Positions 1-7,412 of a stretch of DNA of 52,776 nucleotides are shown piece after piece. The notes under the pieces are model-generated. The model saw only the letters and a program-made list of their open reading frames with translations. It was not told where the DNA came from and searched no databases. The DNA is taken from contig CAJTMY010000018.1 of the NCBI GenBank assembly GCA_910577355.1, positions 1 through 52,776 on the forward strand. Reading direction: 5' to 3'. Each line of letters begins with the position of its first letter. Position 1 is the stretch's first letter. A program made the position numbers and the translations under genes. The stretch comes from an uncultured Muribaculaceae bacterium. Lineage in GTDB: Bacteria > Bacteroidota > Bacteroidia > Bacteroidales > Muribaculaceae.

Positions 1-116
1 ACACCATCAAAAATCTTTTGTAAACCCTCTCAACAGGCACATGTCAACACAGGGGGCAATTTAAATAATTTTATGGGGGTCAGTTTGTTGGGAATATCCA
101 CTCACGGTGAAGTATC

Positions 117-611
117 ATGAAACCAATCAATAATTTGCGTCGTTTTGGAGACAACATTTCTCTGTGGCTCTCATATTTTCCTGTTCTATACAAGGTTTAC
201 GATTTTGATTACTCCGGTATCCTATCCGTAGAGCGTCATCAGATAAAGAGAGTGCGCAACAGTATCAGCCATTACAGAAATCATCTGAATTGTGAGCAGG
301 ACGTCGCATCAATGAATCTTGCCCTCAAACTTCTTGACATAATAGAGAAAAATGGTGAGGCAAAGATGATTGGATATGAACCATTTGAAACAGATGAGAA
401 AGGACATTGGAAGCCCAATCCCAATGTCAGATGGGAATTAGACCGATATGGCAATATCCGGAATGCCACACGTTTTAATTCCAAATGGGATTTATCCTTC
501 TTCAACAACTCGAAAGATGTGGATTTAATAAAAGATCAACTGCGAGTTGAAAAAGCACGGCATCTTTACCACAAACTGAGACAATACAAATCGAGAAGTT
601 GGTGGGACTGA
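117..611 (+). CDS. Hypothetical phage-type protein, 164 aa
   Basis: I do not recognise a named family. The protein is basic and soluble, with no signal peptide or membrane segment. It has a helical N-terminal half containing several Arg/His/Lys residues and ends in a Ser-Trp-Trp-Asp tail. The middle segment around residues 110-120 (GNIRNATRF) and the WWD end recall small uncharacterised proteins of Bacteroidales phages and prophages; that likeness is from memory and is weak. Base composition is clearly more AT-rich than the genes from 3 kb onward, which agrees with a mobile origin. The ATG at 117 follows GGTGA by a few bases. No gene precedes it in the window. Confidence 0.6.
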   Translation: MKPINNLRRFGDNISLWLSYFPVLYKVYDFDYSGILSVERHQIKRVRNSISHYRNHLNCEQDVASMNLALKLLDIIEKNGEAKMIGYEPFETDEKGHWKPNPNVRWELDRYGNIRNATRFNSKWDLSFFNNSKDVDLIKDQLRVEKARHLYHKLRQYKSRSWWD

Positions 612-638
612 TTTCCGGTTGCACCCCTAAATAAAAAA

Positions 639-749
639 ATGTACTCCGATGATACGATAACACATACCCGGCAGGGTCGAAAAACAGTATGGCAACACCT
701 ATCTCAACATGCACAACAGTACATAAACAAATTCTTTCTCAAAGCATAA
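639..749 (+). other. Short ORF, 36 aa, possible HD/Cas3-like fragment
   Basis: A 36-residue open frame lies in the gap after the phage-like gene. It contains HTRQGRKTVWQHLSQHAQQ, which resembles the opening of Cas3-type HD nuclease domains (a G..K..WQ.L..H pattern). The frame stops shortly after, so at most a remnant is present. No other cas gene and no repeat array is visible, and chance similarity in such a short peptide is quite possible. Confidence 0.2.
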
Positions 750-750
750 G

Positions 751-790
751 CGAATAACGATGGAACACGTCGGTGTTATTCGTTTTCTTT
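751..790 (+). terminator. Stem-loop with T-run
   Basis: CGAATAAC at 751-758 pairs perfectly with GTTATTCG at 775-782 around a 16-base loop, and TTTTCTTT follows. It could end transcription coming from the short frames at the left edge. It abuts the 3' end of the convergent acetyltransferase gene. Confidence 0.5.
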
Positions 791-1319
791 ATAATTCTAT
801 CTTATAAAGCACGTGGGTGAGCAAGGAGGAATCCTTTGGCAATTTCGGATGATCGAACTCCCCGACTTTTGTCATTCCTATTTTCTGCATCACCCGCTCT
901 GAGGATATATTAATTTTAGCCGTGAAAGAATATAGGCAACCGATGCCCGACTCCTCAGCCAACTTTAGTACTGACTTCGCCGCCTCAGTCGCATAACCTT
1001 GGTTGTGATAATCAGCGGCAAGACGCCAGCCAATCTCAATACCGGGAGTAAAGTCCGCTTCAAAGCCTATTTCATGAAGTCCGACATATCCGATAAACTC
1101 TCCGGTGGACTTTATCACCACAGCATAGAGTCCCCACCCCTTTCTGTTGAACTCATCTTGTATTCTATTGTAGAATGCTTCCGTCTCAGCCTCGCTCAAT
1201 GATGCCGGGAAATAGCGCATGACGCGATGATCCTTATTCATGTCGGCGAATAAAGATAAATATTTCGATTTCCACGAACGCAAAATCAGCCGTTCAGTCT
1301 CTGCGTATATCATATTCAT
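789..1319 (-). CDS. GNAT N-acetyltransferase, RimJ/RimL type
   Basis: This 176-residue protein reads as a complete GNAT domain of the RimJ/RimL class, which transfers acetyl from acetyl-CoA to an amine on a protein or small molecule. It opens with the strand AETERLILRSW, carries VIKSTGEFIGYVGLHEI in the central sheet and has GWRLAADYHNQGYATEA, the acetyl-CoA binding region, near residue 100. The family-typical RVMQKIGMTKVG segment closes the fold. Length is normal. A TAACTTTG -7 box lies just upstream, giving a very short leader. The substrate cannot be inferred. It stands alone and converges on the phage-like gene. Confidence 0.85.
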   Translation of the reverse strand: MNMIYAETERLILRSWKSKYLSLFADMNKDHRVMRYFPASLSEAETEAFYNRIQDEFNRKGWGLYAVVIKSTGEFIGYVGLHEIGFEADFTPGIEIGWRLAADYHNQGYATEAAKSVLKLAEESGIGCLYSFTAKINISSERVMQKIGMTKVGEFDHPKLPKDSSLLTHVLYKIEL

Positions 1320-1332
1320 TTTAATTATATTG

Positions 1333-1340
1333 CAAAGTTA
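1333..1340 (-). promoter_or_regulatory. -7 promoter element TAACTTTG
   Basis: The minus strand carries an exact TAnnTTTG match 14 bases before the acetyltransferase ATG. No good TTTG -33 element was seen. Confidence 0.5.
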
Positions 1341-1534
1341 ATGAATATAATCTAAGGGTGAGATACAAGATACGAGATATAACTCGCGGTGGGATGGTTC
1401 GACATGATCCATCTACCAAGAGCATTCTCTCCGCTCCGGCAACTTCGCTGACCCATCGAATCGGCATCACCTTCACAGACAGAAAGGTGCAGAAAAATCA
1501 GCTCAATCCGAGCCCATTATTCAAGGAATTTTAG

Positions 1535-1542
1535 TAATTTTG
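1535..1542 (+). promoter_or_regulatory. -7 promoter element TAATTTTG
   Basis: An exact TAnnTTTG match lies 20 bases before the ATG of the winged-helix protein. The 1341-1534 stretch upstream shows no gene and no clear structure. Confidence 0.45.
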
Positions 1543-1562
1543 AGCCGATAGATCTTTTTGAT

Positions 1563-1856
1563 ATGACTCAAGCGATTGAAATACTCCAGTTTCTTCACTA
1601 TAATTCTGAGGCTACAAGGGCCGAGATCAGTGCGACGTTGACTAATGCGCCAAGTCTGGCGACACTTAAACGACTGATCGCACATACTGCCTATAAGGGA
1701 CGTATTGAGATCACCGGGCCAGGTTCGGCAGCACGTTATCTCCTCTTTTCGCCGGCTCATCCCAATCTTGCTGACTTACATAAGATATGCAATGGCACGT
1801 GTCTGGCACCGCTTCGATTTTTCAATAATAACTTATTCAAATTTATAATATACTGA
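1563..1856 (+). CDS. Small winged-helix-like protein, 97 aa
   Basis: The first 65 residues have the layout of a winged helix: helix (AIEILQFLHYNSE), helix-turn-helix (ATRAEISATLTN.PSLATLKRLI), then a wing ending in RIEITGPGSAARYLLF. The wing phrase resembles the DNA-binding tail of larger Bacteroidota regulators of the Fic/HipA or Alba type, so this may be an orphaned domain. The last 30 residues are hydrophobic and low in complexity and may come from a truncation. The stop lies 7 bases before the exonuclease-like gene on the same strand, so the two are probably co-transcribed. Function is unknown. Confidence 0.55.
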   Translation: MTQAIEILQFLHYNSEATRAEISATLTNAPSLATLKRLIAHTAYKGRIEITGPGSAARYLLFSPAHPNLADLHKICNGTCLAPLRFFNNNLFKFIIY

Positions 1857-1863
1857 ATATTGA

Positions 1864-3057
1864 ATGAACAATGATTGGCTACAAGAAATGGGCGTGTTGC
1901 AACTCATGCAGATGCTGCAGGAACTGCACCGACGCGGCTATCAGAAATTGAGATGGTTTTCTTGTATAGCTACGAACGGATGTGCTCTGCGATGTCATAT
2001 AACCACACAAGACAATATCCGCTGCAATCGGGAGATTTATTCGGTCAATGCCGATTGTTGTCTTGGGATTTCAATCTCACGACCCGATTCCGGAAATGAC
2101 GGTCGCCGGTATGCAGACTGTTTTGAACGGGATATGCCTCGGTTGCTCGAAAAAGGGCGCGGTAAAGACAGAGAGTATGTCTATTGGTTCAATCAGATTG
2201 TATATGAAGCCCTAAAGGGCAAATTGCCGTCTTTCTATGGAGAATGGTGGGTCGCGTCTTTAGGTCGGATCAAGGTTGGCGATAATATCATTCCAGGGCC
2301 GCCTATGACCATGCGGATAATCAGTTGGAACATCGACGGCATCAATGCCAAGTTTGAAGCCTTGAAAAAGCTTGTCGCCGACCATGATCCCGATGTGATC
2401 TGCCTTCAGAAGGTCAAAGATATCAACTGCTCGAAAGAATTCAGTCTATACGGCTATATCCGTAAGGATTCACCCGGCCGGTATGCCGGAGTCGCCACAT
2501 TCATAAAAGAGTATCTCGTGAGTGAAGACAAGACGACAGGCCTCAATCACACCATTGACGGACATCTGACAGGCACCGAGTTCCGCTATCCTCATTTCAC
2601 CCTGTATAACGTATATACACCCTACTCCAATCCTCAGATAGAAGGGTCGACAACGCATCGGCAGGATTTTGACCGCAGCCTCGCAGCACTTATCGCCAAT
2701 ACCGCCGACCGCATCATAATATGCGGCGACATGAATATTGTTGTCGACGAACGGGATTGTTGGGATGGCCGATTCGAGCGCAATCAGGCCAATTTCCGCA
2801 AGTGCGAACGCCTTGCATTCAATCTCATCTGCAAAGCCGGCTCGCTGGTCGATACCTACCGCACTTTGCATCCTTTTGAACAGGGATATTCATATTTCTT
2901 CCGCAACGACCCTGAGGTGAGAAAAGATAATCATGGATACCGCATCGACTATTTTCTCGCAAGCGAATCATTCGTTCCGCAAATCAGACGTGCAGAAATT
3001 ATAGATGATGTGACAGTCTCGACCAACAACCCGATACTGCTGGAATTCTCATACTGA
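1864..3057 (+). CDS. Exonuclease III-fold protein with extra N-terminal domain and substituted catalytic residues
   Basis: Residues 1-149 form a separate domain I do not recognise (LQELHRRGYQKLRWF, five Cys, YGEWW near residue 128). From residue 150 the chain is an exonuclease III/AP-endonuclease fold: SWNIDG (N156), GDMN (D289, N291), YRIDY (D362). Three expected active-site positions differ. The metal ligand Glu of the LQE motif is Lys183 (CLQKVKD). The C-terminal SDHxP reads S-T-N-N-P (T387, N388), so the catalytic Asp-His pair is missing. Normal XthA is about 250-270 residues, so this is a fusion. It may bind DNA without cleaving it, or act by altered chemistry. It sits 7 bases after the winged-helix gene. 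Confidence 0.8.
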   Translation: MNNDWLQEMGVLQLMQMLQELHRRGYQKLRWFSCIATNGCALRCHITTQDNIRCNREIYSVNADCCLGISISRPDSGNDGRRYADCFERDMPRLLEKGRGKDREYVYWFNQIVYEALKGKLPSFYGEWWVASLGRIKVGDNIIPGPPMTMRIISWNIDGINAKFEALKKLVADHDPDVICLQKVKDINCSKEFSLYGYIRKDSPGRYAGVATFIKEYLVSEDKTTGLNHTIDGHLTGTEFRYPHFTLYNVYTPYSNPQIEGSTTHRQDFDRSLAALIANTADRIIICGDMNIVVDERDCWDGRFERNQANFRKCERLAFNLICKAGSLVDTYRTLHPFEQGYSYFFRNDPEVRKDNHGYRIDYFLASESFVPQIRRAEIIDDVTVSTNNPILLEFSY

Positions 3058-3103
3058 TAGAAAAACAGTTTTTATTTCAACAACCATTAAAAAATCGACC
3101 TAT

Positions 3104-3502
3104 ATGGCAAAACAGGAATATATGGAGAAAAACCGTCAATGGCTCGCCGCCAAAGCCAAAGAGCACGGAATAAGAGCACTTGACAAAGGTATATTGTATA
3201 AGGTCATCAAGGCAGGCAACCCCGAGGGGGTGATGCCCAATCGCGGGAGCGTTGTCACAGTACACTATACAGGCAAGACAATAAACGGCAGGACTTTTGA
3301 CAGCAGCCGTGGAGGAGTTGCCCCGGCATTCAGGCTCCGCGACCTCATTCCGGGATGGATCATAGCCCTTCAGCATATGCACATCGGTGACAGGTGGGAA
3401 ATATATCTGCCTGCCGAACAAGCTTACGGACGCATGAATCAGCCGGGTATCCCCGGTGGATCAACTCTAATCTTCGAGATAGAACTTATCGGCGTGGCAT
3501 AA
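3104..3502 (+). CDS. FKBP-type peptidyl-prolyl cis-trans isomerase
   Basis: This is a 132-residue single FKBP domain that catalyses prolyl cis-trans isomerisation during protein folding. A helical N-terminal lead of about 30 residues is followed by VTVHYTGKTINGRTFDSS, then FRLRDLIPGWIIALQHM and GDRWEIYLPAEQAYG, the usual binding-pocket order. It ends in the strand LIFEIELIGV. There is no signal peptide or lipobox, so a cytosolic location is expected, unlike the many exported FKBPs of Bacteroidota. The ATG at 3104 is chosen; ATG at 3122 is an alternative. YjbQ follows 12 bases downstream of the stop and may share its transcript. Confidence 0.9.
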   Translation: MAKQEYMEKNRQWLAAKAKEHGIRALDKGILYKVIKAGNPEGVMPNRGSVVTVHYTGKTINGRTFDSSRGGVAPAFRLRDLIPGWIIALQHMHIGDRWEIYLPAEQAYGRMNQPGIPGGSTLIFEIELIGVA

Positions 3503-3514
3503 AGATCCGTGAAT

Positions 3515-3928
3515 ATGATCGAACAGACAGAATTCTCGCTCAGGCCTTTTCCCCGCGGCATCCATCTGATTACCGACGATGTGCTGAGGCAGCTTCCAAT
3601 ACTGCCCGGCAAGGGGCTTATGAATCTGCTTATAAAGCACACCTCTGCTGCACTGGCTCTCAATGAGAACGCCGATCCCGACGTGCGCCATGATCTCAAT
3701 GCGGTCTTTGACCGTCTAGTACCCGAAAATGCGCCATACTACCTGCATACCGACGAAGGCCCCGACGATATGCCTTCGCATGTGAAATCTGTAATAGTGG
3801 GATCATCCCTCACGCTGCCGATTACCGGCGGACGCCTCAATCTCGGCATATGGCAGGGGATATATCTATGCGAATTCCGCGACCATGGAGGTCCACGCAC
3901 GATAGTAGCGACCATAACAGGCGAGTGA
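3515..3928 (+). CDS. yjbQ: YjbQ family protein (UPF0047), secondary thiamine-phosphate synthase type
   Basis: The chain matches YjbQ throughout: PRGIHLITDDV near the start, LLIKHTSAALALNENADPDV in the middle, then LPITGGRLNLGIWQGIYLCE and FRDHGGPR at the end. E. coli YjbQ was reported to rescue thiamine-phosphate synthase mutants at a low level, but its normal role is unsettled. The ATG at 3515 puts the first motif at the same distance from the start as in YjbQ, so it is preferred over GTG 3509. Length (137 residues) is normal. It lies just after the FKBP gene and converges with the NADAR gene. A ThiE/TenI-like gene occurs 46 kb away in the same window. Confidence 0.85.
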   Translation: MIEQTEFSLRPFPRGIHLITDDVLRQLPILPGKGLMNLLIKHTSAALALNENADPDVRHDLNAVFDRLVPENAPYYLHTDEGPDDMPSHVKSVIVGSSLTLPITGGRLNLGIWQGIYLCEFRDHGGPRTIVATITGE

Positions 3929-3978
3929 ACATCCAAAACCGCTCACGTAGCCTGACCGAATTCAGATGATGCAGGCTC

Positions 3979-4572
3979 TCAGCCTATTTTCGGACCGGCA
4001 ATCATATCTCTTACGGCCATAAGCGCGAAACCAAGAAGATTCTCGCCCTTCCATCGCGCAGGTATTACAGCATCGTCCGAGAACTCATCAAGGCCTATGC
4101 CCCATATCGCATCTTTCGGACTAGCCTCTACAAGGATTCTTGAAGCGGTAGAAAGAAGGTAATTCTTCAGATCCTTGTTCTGCGAGAACTTCTCATAATT
4201 ACCGCGTACCGACACCTGCTGTCTCACAGCCGTCCATACCGCATCATCATAATCCTTTACCCTCCGGCCAAGCTTCTTTATCACCATCGGGCCGGTTTCC
4301 GACATTATCTCGGCCTCCGTCTCCACATCACCGAAAAGCCGGGCTTTTTCAGCCATCAGGTATTGCTCCATGCAGCAGTAACACTTGCCGTCAACGACAA
4401 AAGGACGCCCATACCATTGGCTGAGGCAACACTTTGCCGATCGCCCGTCTCGATCGATATGTCCCCAGAAAAATACAAAATCATCCTTTGAATAATTCCT
4501 TCCGACCAGATCCTCTACTCTTATCATCATTGCAAGATATTTTATATGTTTAACATGATGTGAATTTTCCAT
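3979..4572 (-). CDS. NADAR family N-glycosidase-like protein
   Basis: About 160 residues form a NADAR (YbiA/DUF1768) domain: FVFFWGH, LSQWYGRPFVVDG, CCMEQYLMAEKARLF, and near the end DAIWGIGLDEF with RWKGENLLG. Family members cleave N-glycosidic bonds. Some act on riboflavin intermediates; others remove ADP-ribose from guanine in DNA as antitoxins of DarT. No DarT is nearby. The ATG at 4572 overlaps the stop of the upstream YdeI-like gene by one base (TGATG), which suggests translational coupling. An internal Met-Met pair near residue 15 is an alternative start closer to the domain. Two extra Cys residues in KCYCCMEQ are notable. Confidence 0.85.
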   Translation of the reverse strand: MENSHHVKHIKYLAMMIRVEDLVGRNYSKDDFVFFWGHIDRDGRSAKCCLSQWYGRPFVVDGKCYCCMEQYLMAEKARLFGDVETEAEIMSETGPMVIKKLGRRVKDYDDAVWTAVRQQVSVRGNYEKFSQNKDLKNYLLSTASRILVEASPKDAIWGIGLDEFSDDAVIPARWKGENLLGFALMAVRDMIAGPKIG

Positions 4573-5141
4573 CAATCGAGCAATCTTCCGCAGTCATTCC
4601 AGTCGCCTATCATCTCGCCCCGTCTGCTCGCCTCGATAAGCTTCTTCAATCTGCTGTCGAATATATGCCTGCAGTTTTTATTGCGCTGTATATTATCAAT
4701 CCGTACACGTTGATACAGAACAGGAAATGAACTGAAATTCTCCCATGCCGTCCGATCGGCCCTGAATGCATCAAGAACCTCCGGTATCATGACAAACCCG
4801 TCATCAATGCCGGGACACGCGGCACGCCCGCTGTCGGTCATAAGCCCGAGTCTGTCGAGACGGCGGAAACGCGCCTTGTTGAGTTCCGTCCAGTTGCTGC
4901 CACGCGACCGCGGGCCGAAACGTTGCAGTACGACTCCGCCGACATTTTTTACCGTGGAATCTATCCATCCGAAACATAAGGCCTCCTCCACAGCATCGAG
5001 ATACCACAAAGAACCGGCCGGCACAGCCTTGCCACGCTTCACCGATATCCAACACTCCCTCTCACGGTCATGGTTTTTCATCAGCCACTCCCTGAAGGCC
5101 GCCCTGGTACGTATATCAAGTATATTCTCAGGCATCATCAT
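4572..5141 (-). CDS. YdeI/OmpD-associated family protein
   Basis: The protein matches the YdeI family: FREWLMKNHDRERECWISV at the start, EALCFGWIDSTVK in the core, QRFGPRSRGSNWTELNKAR, then a C-terminal helical part with RRGEMIGDW. Members are linked to bacteriocin or peptide tolerance, but the chemistry is unknown. The open frame extends to 5270, but a promoter -7 box lies inside that extension, so I start at the ATG triplet at 5141 (MMMPEN). That gives 189 residues, a normal length. It is translationally coupled to the NADAR gene downstream. No signal peptide is visible. Confidence 0.85.
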   Translation of the reverse strand: MMMPENILDIRTRAAFREWLMKNHDRERECWISVKRGKAVPAGSLWYLDAVEEALCFGWIDSTVKNVGGVVLQRFGPRSRGSNWTELNKARFRRLDRLGLMTDSGRAACPGIDDGFVMIPEVLDAFRADRTAWENFSSFPVLYQRVRIDNIQRNKNCRHIFDSRLKKLIEASRRGEMIGDWNDCGRLLD

Positions 5142-5167
5142 TTTTACCCCATGATATTGATTTTTTG

Positions 5168-5175
5168 CAAAGTTA
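5168..5175 (-). promoter_or_regulatory. -7 promoter element TAACTTTG for the YdeI-NADAR pair
   Basis: The minus strand reads TATAACTTTGCA 27 bases before the chosen ATG. Its position rules out the longer 5270 start. Confidence 0.55.
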
Positions 5176-5294
5176 TACATTTTCACTGAAAAAAATATCC
5201 TGCACCTGAAATTATACAGCCGCAAAAAATCACCGCGATCCGGAATCAAAGGATTTCCGCACCGCGGCAAAAGCGAGATACGCCAGCCTGTCTT

Positions 5295-6800
5295 TTATAC
5301 GCGAATGTTCCGTTTATCCCATGAAGGATGTGCGGGATCCTCGGCCACAAGGGCTTCGTCAAGATCGATCGACAATGCGTCGGCAAGCATACGTCCGTAT
5401 TCAGCATCTGCGTTATGACAGGCCCTTACATGACGCTGCTTTATAAACAACGGTATGCCTTCCATCTGGGCAGCCGTATTGCGGCACGTTGCCAATCTGT
5501 CATCAGCACTCATAAGCCGCCAAAGTTTGCCGGGCTGAGTATAATAATCGTCGTCGTATTCACGCTCATCGTAGCTGTATAATTCACCATGAAGCGCCAT
5601 CGGCGGTTCTTTAAGCCCGGGCGTATCCTGCCATTCGCCGAAACTGTTAGGTTCATAAGCCACAGTATCCCCGTAGTTGTCGTCGGTACGCATCTGTCCG
5701 TCGCGATGATAGGAGTGGAACGGACACCGGGGACGATTCACAGGTATCAGGTTATGGTTCACTCCGAGCCGGTAGCGCTGCGCGTCGCCATACGAGAAAA
5801 GACGGCCCTGCAGCATCTTGTCGGGCGAGAAACCGATACCGTCCACTATATTGGCAGGGTTGAATGCCGCCTGCTCTATCTCCGCAAAGAAATTCTCAGG
5901 ATTGCGGTTTAACTCGAGTATGCCGACATCGCGGAGAGGAAAGTCATTGTGATACCACACTTTGGTAAGGTCAAACGGGTTGATGTGATATCTACGGGCC
6001 TCATCCTCGGTCATAAGCTGCACCTGAAGTTTCCAACGCGGAAAATCTCCGCGCTCGATAGCCTCAAACAAGTCGCGCTGATGCGATTCCCGATCCTTTG
6101 CTATTATGGCCTCGGCTTCCTCATCCGTAAGGTTCCTGATACCTTGAAGGGTAATGAAATGAAACTTGACCCATGTACGCTTGTTGTCCTTGTTTATGAA
6201 GCTGTATGTGTGGCTGCCGAATCCATGCATATGGCGGAACGATGCCGGTATGCCCCTCGGCGACATGGTGATTGTGATCTGGTGAAGTGCCTCGGGCAGA
6301 AGAGTCCAGAAATCCCAGTTGGCCGTCGGATTGCGCATCCCCGTACGCGGGTCGCGCTTTATGGCATGATTGAGATCCGGAAACTTCAGAGGATCGCGGA
6401 GAAAGAACACCGGAGTATTGTTGCCCACAAGATCCCAGTTGCCGCTGTCGGTATAGAACTTCATGGCGAAGCCACGTATATCGCGTTCAGCGTCGGCAGC
6501 GCCACGTTCGCCGGCCACTGTCGAGAACCTTACCAGGCACGGTGTCTGCTTTCCGATCTCGGAAAATATCGATGCCCGTGTGAATTCTGTAATGTCGTGA
6601 GTTACGGTAAACGTGCCGAATGCGCCGGAGCCCTTGGCGTGCATACGCCTTTCCGGTATTACCTCACGGTCAAAATGCGCTATCTTCTCAAGATACCAGG
6701 GATCCTGGGCTGAGAACGGCCCGCGCAGACCTGCGGTAGGAACATTCTGGTTGTCGGGGATAGGGCGGCCGTTTTCCGCGGTGAGTCTTTTCTTGTCCAT
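5295..6800 (-). CDS. katA: Catalase (monofunctional haem catalase, KatA type)
   Basis: This 501-residue clade 3-sized haem catalase converts hydrogen peroxide to water and oxygen in the cytoplasm. It shows VIPERRMHAKGSGAFG with the distal His near residue 55, LVRFSTVAGERG, the distal Asn region (DLVGNNTPVFFLRDP), and the proximal haem-ligand motif GRLFSYGDAQRYRLG with its Tyr. No signal peptide is seen. It is monocistronic, with an AT-rich upstream gap at 6801-6926. I saw no clear OxyR site, although peroxide control is usual in Bacteroides. The gene is complete, ending KRNIRV. Confidence 0.97.
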   Translation of the reverse strand: MDKKRLTAENGRPIPDNQNVPTAGLRGPFSAQDPWYLEKIAHFDREVIPERRMHAKGSGAFGTFTVTHDITEFTRASIFSEIGKQTPCLVRFSTVAGERGAADAERDIRGFAMKFYTDSGNWDLVGNNTPVFFLRDPLKFPDLNHAIKRDPRTGMRNPTANWDFWTLLPEALHQITITMSPRGIPASFRHMHGFGSHTYSFINKDNKRTWVKFHFITLQGIRNLTDEEAEAIIAKDRESHQRDLFEAIERGDFPRWKLQVQLMTEDEARRYHINPFDLTKVWYHNDFPLRDVGILELNRNPENFFAEIEQAAFNPANIVDGIGFSPDKMLQGRLFSYGDAQRYRLGVNHNLIPVNRPRCPFHSYHRDGQMRTDDNYGDTVAYEPNSFGEWQDTPGLKEPPMALHGELYSYDEREYDDDYYTQPGKLWRLMSADDRLATCRNTAAQMEGIPLFIKQRHVRACHNADAEYGRMLADALSIDLDEALVAEDPAHPSWDKRNIRV

Positions 6801-6926
6801 ACAATCACAATGTATAATTTAAATCTATGATTAAACAATACATTAAACGTACGAACACATACAAAGGTTTTACAGAATACAGACCATCGCCCTATCAAGG
6901 CCTGCATAGGTCTATATCATGTATTT

Positions 6927-7160
6927 TCATGGCTTCCCGTCGCCAAACATTATGCCATTCCTTACACGTTTGCGATAAATTTTGAAGTTATCGTAAGCCA
7001 GATATGTAATAACACACGCACCGAAAATCTCAAACCACCCGTTGCCATCGATGCTACCTCGCTCTATTATCGGATCAAGTATTCTGACGACAAGTATGAC
7101 ACATCCCAGAATGGTAAGTCCAAAATGGATATTTCTTTTTATGCGATTACTTACAGCCAT
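6927..7160 (-). CDS. Small membrane protein, 77 aa
   Basis: No family is recognised. Two hydrophobic stretches (FGLTILGCVILVV near residues 13-25 and WFEIFGACVITYLAY near 42-56) suggest a two-helix inner-membrane protein with a basic C-terminal tail (KIYRKRVRNG). The open frame continues upstream to 7358, but that part is the antisense image of tRNA-Ser, so the ATG at 7160 (MAVSNRIKRN) is taken as the start. It follows the tRNA by about 80 bases on the same strand and may be co-transcribed with it. Confidence 0.55.
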   Translation of the reverse strand: MAVSNRIKRNIHFGLTILGCVILVVRILDPIIERGSIDGNGWFEIFGACVITYLAYDNFKIYRKRVRNGIMFGDGKP

Positions 7161-7239
7161 ATTCCAATGTCGTATATACGTAACAACAAAAAAACGTCGG
7201 CCACCTTCAATATTACTTGAGTGCCAACGTTTTATCTTG

Positions 7240-7327
7240 CGGAGCGACCGAGATTCGAACTCGGGATACGCTTTTGGCGTATACACGCTTTCCAGGCGTG
7301 CCTCTTCAGCCACTCGAGCATCGCTCC
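7240..7327 (-). tRNA. tRNA-Ser (anticodon GGA)
   Basis: The acceptor arms GGAGCGA (7321-7327) and TCGCTCC (7241-7247) pair fully, and the discriminator base is G, as expected for serine. The anticodon stem CACGC/GCGTG encloses CTGGAAA, giving anticodon GGA for UCC/UCU codons. A long variable arm (TATACGC/GCGTAT) marks it as class II. The T loop has TTCGAAT. CCA is not encoded. Confidence 0.97.
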
Positions 7328-7338
7328 TTTTGTGTGTG

Positions 7339-7346
7339 CAAAGGTA
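7339..7346 (-). promoter_or_regulatory. -7 promoter element TACCTTTG for tRNA-Ser
   Basis: An exact TAnnTTTG match on the minus strand lies 11 bases upstream of the tRNA 5' end. Confidence 0.5.
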
Positions 7347-7412
7347 GTGGTTTTGCATGGATTTGAAGCCACGCAGAATGTTAATTGTTGTTAATCAATA
7401 GTCTGCCGAAGC

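Noticed and set aside
3509..3514. GTG start for yjbQ
   Set aside because: The ATG two codons later fits the family length better; the difference is two residues only.
6927..7358. A 143-residue open frame spanning the tRNA-Ser region
   Set aside because: The upper part is the complement of a well-formed tRNA; the real protein start is more likely at 7160.
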